From Endozoicomonas sp. SCSIO W0465 (GTDB lineage: Bacteria; Pseudomonadota; Gammaproteobacteria; Pseudomonadales; Endozoicomonadaceae): DNA of 64,000 nt. Below the pieces are notes generated by a model. It saw only the letters and a list, made by a program, of their open reading frames with translations, was not told the DNA's origin and made no database searches. The DNA is taken from assembly GCF_023716865.1 (NCBI RefSeq), contig NZ_CP092417.1, forward strand, positions 6,804,501 to 6,868,500, read 5' to 3'. Both the position numbers and the translations under genes were made by a program. Positions 63,548 to 64,000 of this stretch are shown here, one piece after another (positions within the stretch are counted from its first letter, which is position 1; each line of letters begins with the position of its first letter).

Positions 63548-64000
63548 GTTGTCGTTAAACTCTTTCTGCGGCATAGCCGCAATCTGGTCCAGTGTCATAG
63601 CGGGTTGGCGACCCTGAGTGGTCGGTTTCGAGCGGGACCGCACTGGCGGCTCGCTCATCTGTTTTGCCTGCTGTATTTTTTGTGCTGGATTGGGCTTGGG
63701 AGCATTAAGACCGGCAGACTCTTTGTAGAGTGTCATCACCTGGGCAGCTCCCAGGGGGCTGACACGGCTTAACTCCTGTACGTCAGCACCTTGTCTGGCA
63801 AACCAGCCCTTAAAGTCTTCACTGGCGGAAATCTGCTCCACATCAGGATGAAGGCTTCGTACTTTTTCCCAAAATGCCTGTCGGGCCTGCTCGGCCTCCT
63901 GTTCCTTCCGAGCCTGCTCAATAGCGGCCAGCCTTTGCTCCAGTTTCTGGTTAAGCTGCTCCGACTCATCCAGTTTGTTGAACACCGGGTCCAGCTCCTG
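63548..64000 (-). pseudogene. phage scaffold-like protein, 3' end lost to IS66 and 5' end beyond the window
   Basis: About 150 residues in minus orientation, from QELDPVFNKLDESEQLNQ through LEQRLAAIEQARKEQEAEQA to MTLDQIAAMPQKEFND, where IS66 sequence begins. Helix-rich, Gln/Glu/Lys-rich and coiled-coil-like, with a Pro-rich charged tail. This fits capsid-assembly scaffolding proteins of podovirus-like phages. It lies upstream of the adaptor gene, where a scaffold gene is expected, but the identity rests on composition and position. Confidence 0.5.

Larger units (their letters stand above)
49155..64000 (-). mobile_element. defective prophage (late structural region)
   Basis: A run of co-oriented virion genes with one-base overlaps, a collar-type tail fibre and a moron. 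No integrase, terminase or capsid gene is visible inside the window. The left border is cut by an IS1595-type element, and the inside by the IS66 island at 58789-63547. There is no tape-measure protein or sheath, which favours a podovirus-like origin. Confidence 0.7.

Overview
The window looks like a gammaproteobacterial chromosome, most likely a marine, host-associated lineage such as Endozoicomonadaceae. That placement is inferred from three things: a full MukF-MukE-MukB condensin operon, KpsC-type capsule genes, and an extreme load of insertion sequences. Roughly a third of the window is IS DNA. At least seven kinds are present: two different IS66-type elements, ISNCY, IS1182, two different IS1595-type elements, IS21, and two IS4/IS701-like types, plus a MITE and a REP-associated tyrosine transposase. 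Many insertions are nested, and most have readable target-site duplications.

Bases 1-21963 are a decaying capsule or exopolysaccharide locus, mostly on the minus strand. It holds kpsC (split by a 160-bp MITE), a glycosyltransferase split by IS66, a P-loop kinase-like protein, a large double GT2 glycosyltransferase, galU, ugd (split by ISNCY, which is itself split by a second IS66-type element), gmd (truncated by an ISNCY remnant) and an AT-rich glycosyltransferase truncated by IS66. Two toxin-antitoxin pairs, BrnT-BrnA and YefM-YoeB, lie inside it. The intergenic spaces around galU, brnTA and ugd carry arrays of a degenerate 8-bp unit.

Bases 22000-33600 are metabolic. They contain an indolepyruvate/phenylpyruvate-type decarboxylase, then a tyrosine-degradation module: tyrosine phenol-lyase (broken by an IS1595 element), an aromatic amino acid transporter and a pyridoxal kinase (PdxY) that could supply the PLP cofactor. 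A perfect FNR-type box lies upstream of the disrupted tpl promoter region. An uncharacterised small protein overlapping an iron-type alcohol dehydrogenase follows.

Bases 33649-40212 are the intact mukFEB operon. After it come REP-like hairpins and the remains of what looks like an arsenic-resistance locus: a dual-specificity-type phosphatase gene divergent from an ArsR regulator (split by ISNCY), then the first codons of an ACR3-like arsenite pump. A pile of truncated IS elements (IS4/IS701-like, IS1595, a complete IS21) and a fragment of another glycosyltransferase follow.

Bases 49155-64000 are a prophage remnant without visible tape-measure or sheath genes, read on the minus strand: scaffold-like protein, adaptor/connector-like proteins, a collar-type tail fibre with a seven-unit coiled-coil repeat, and several virion proteins. 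An IS island replaces whatever lay between the scaffold-like gene and the adaptor gene, probably including the major capsid gene. That island is a nested, partly inverted pair of IS66 copies carrying a further IS. The prophage looks defective. No rRNA, tRNA or CRISPR array was seen.
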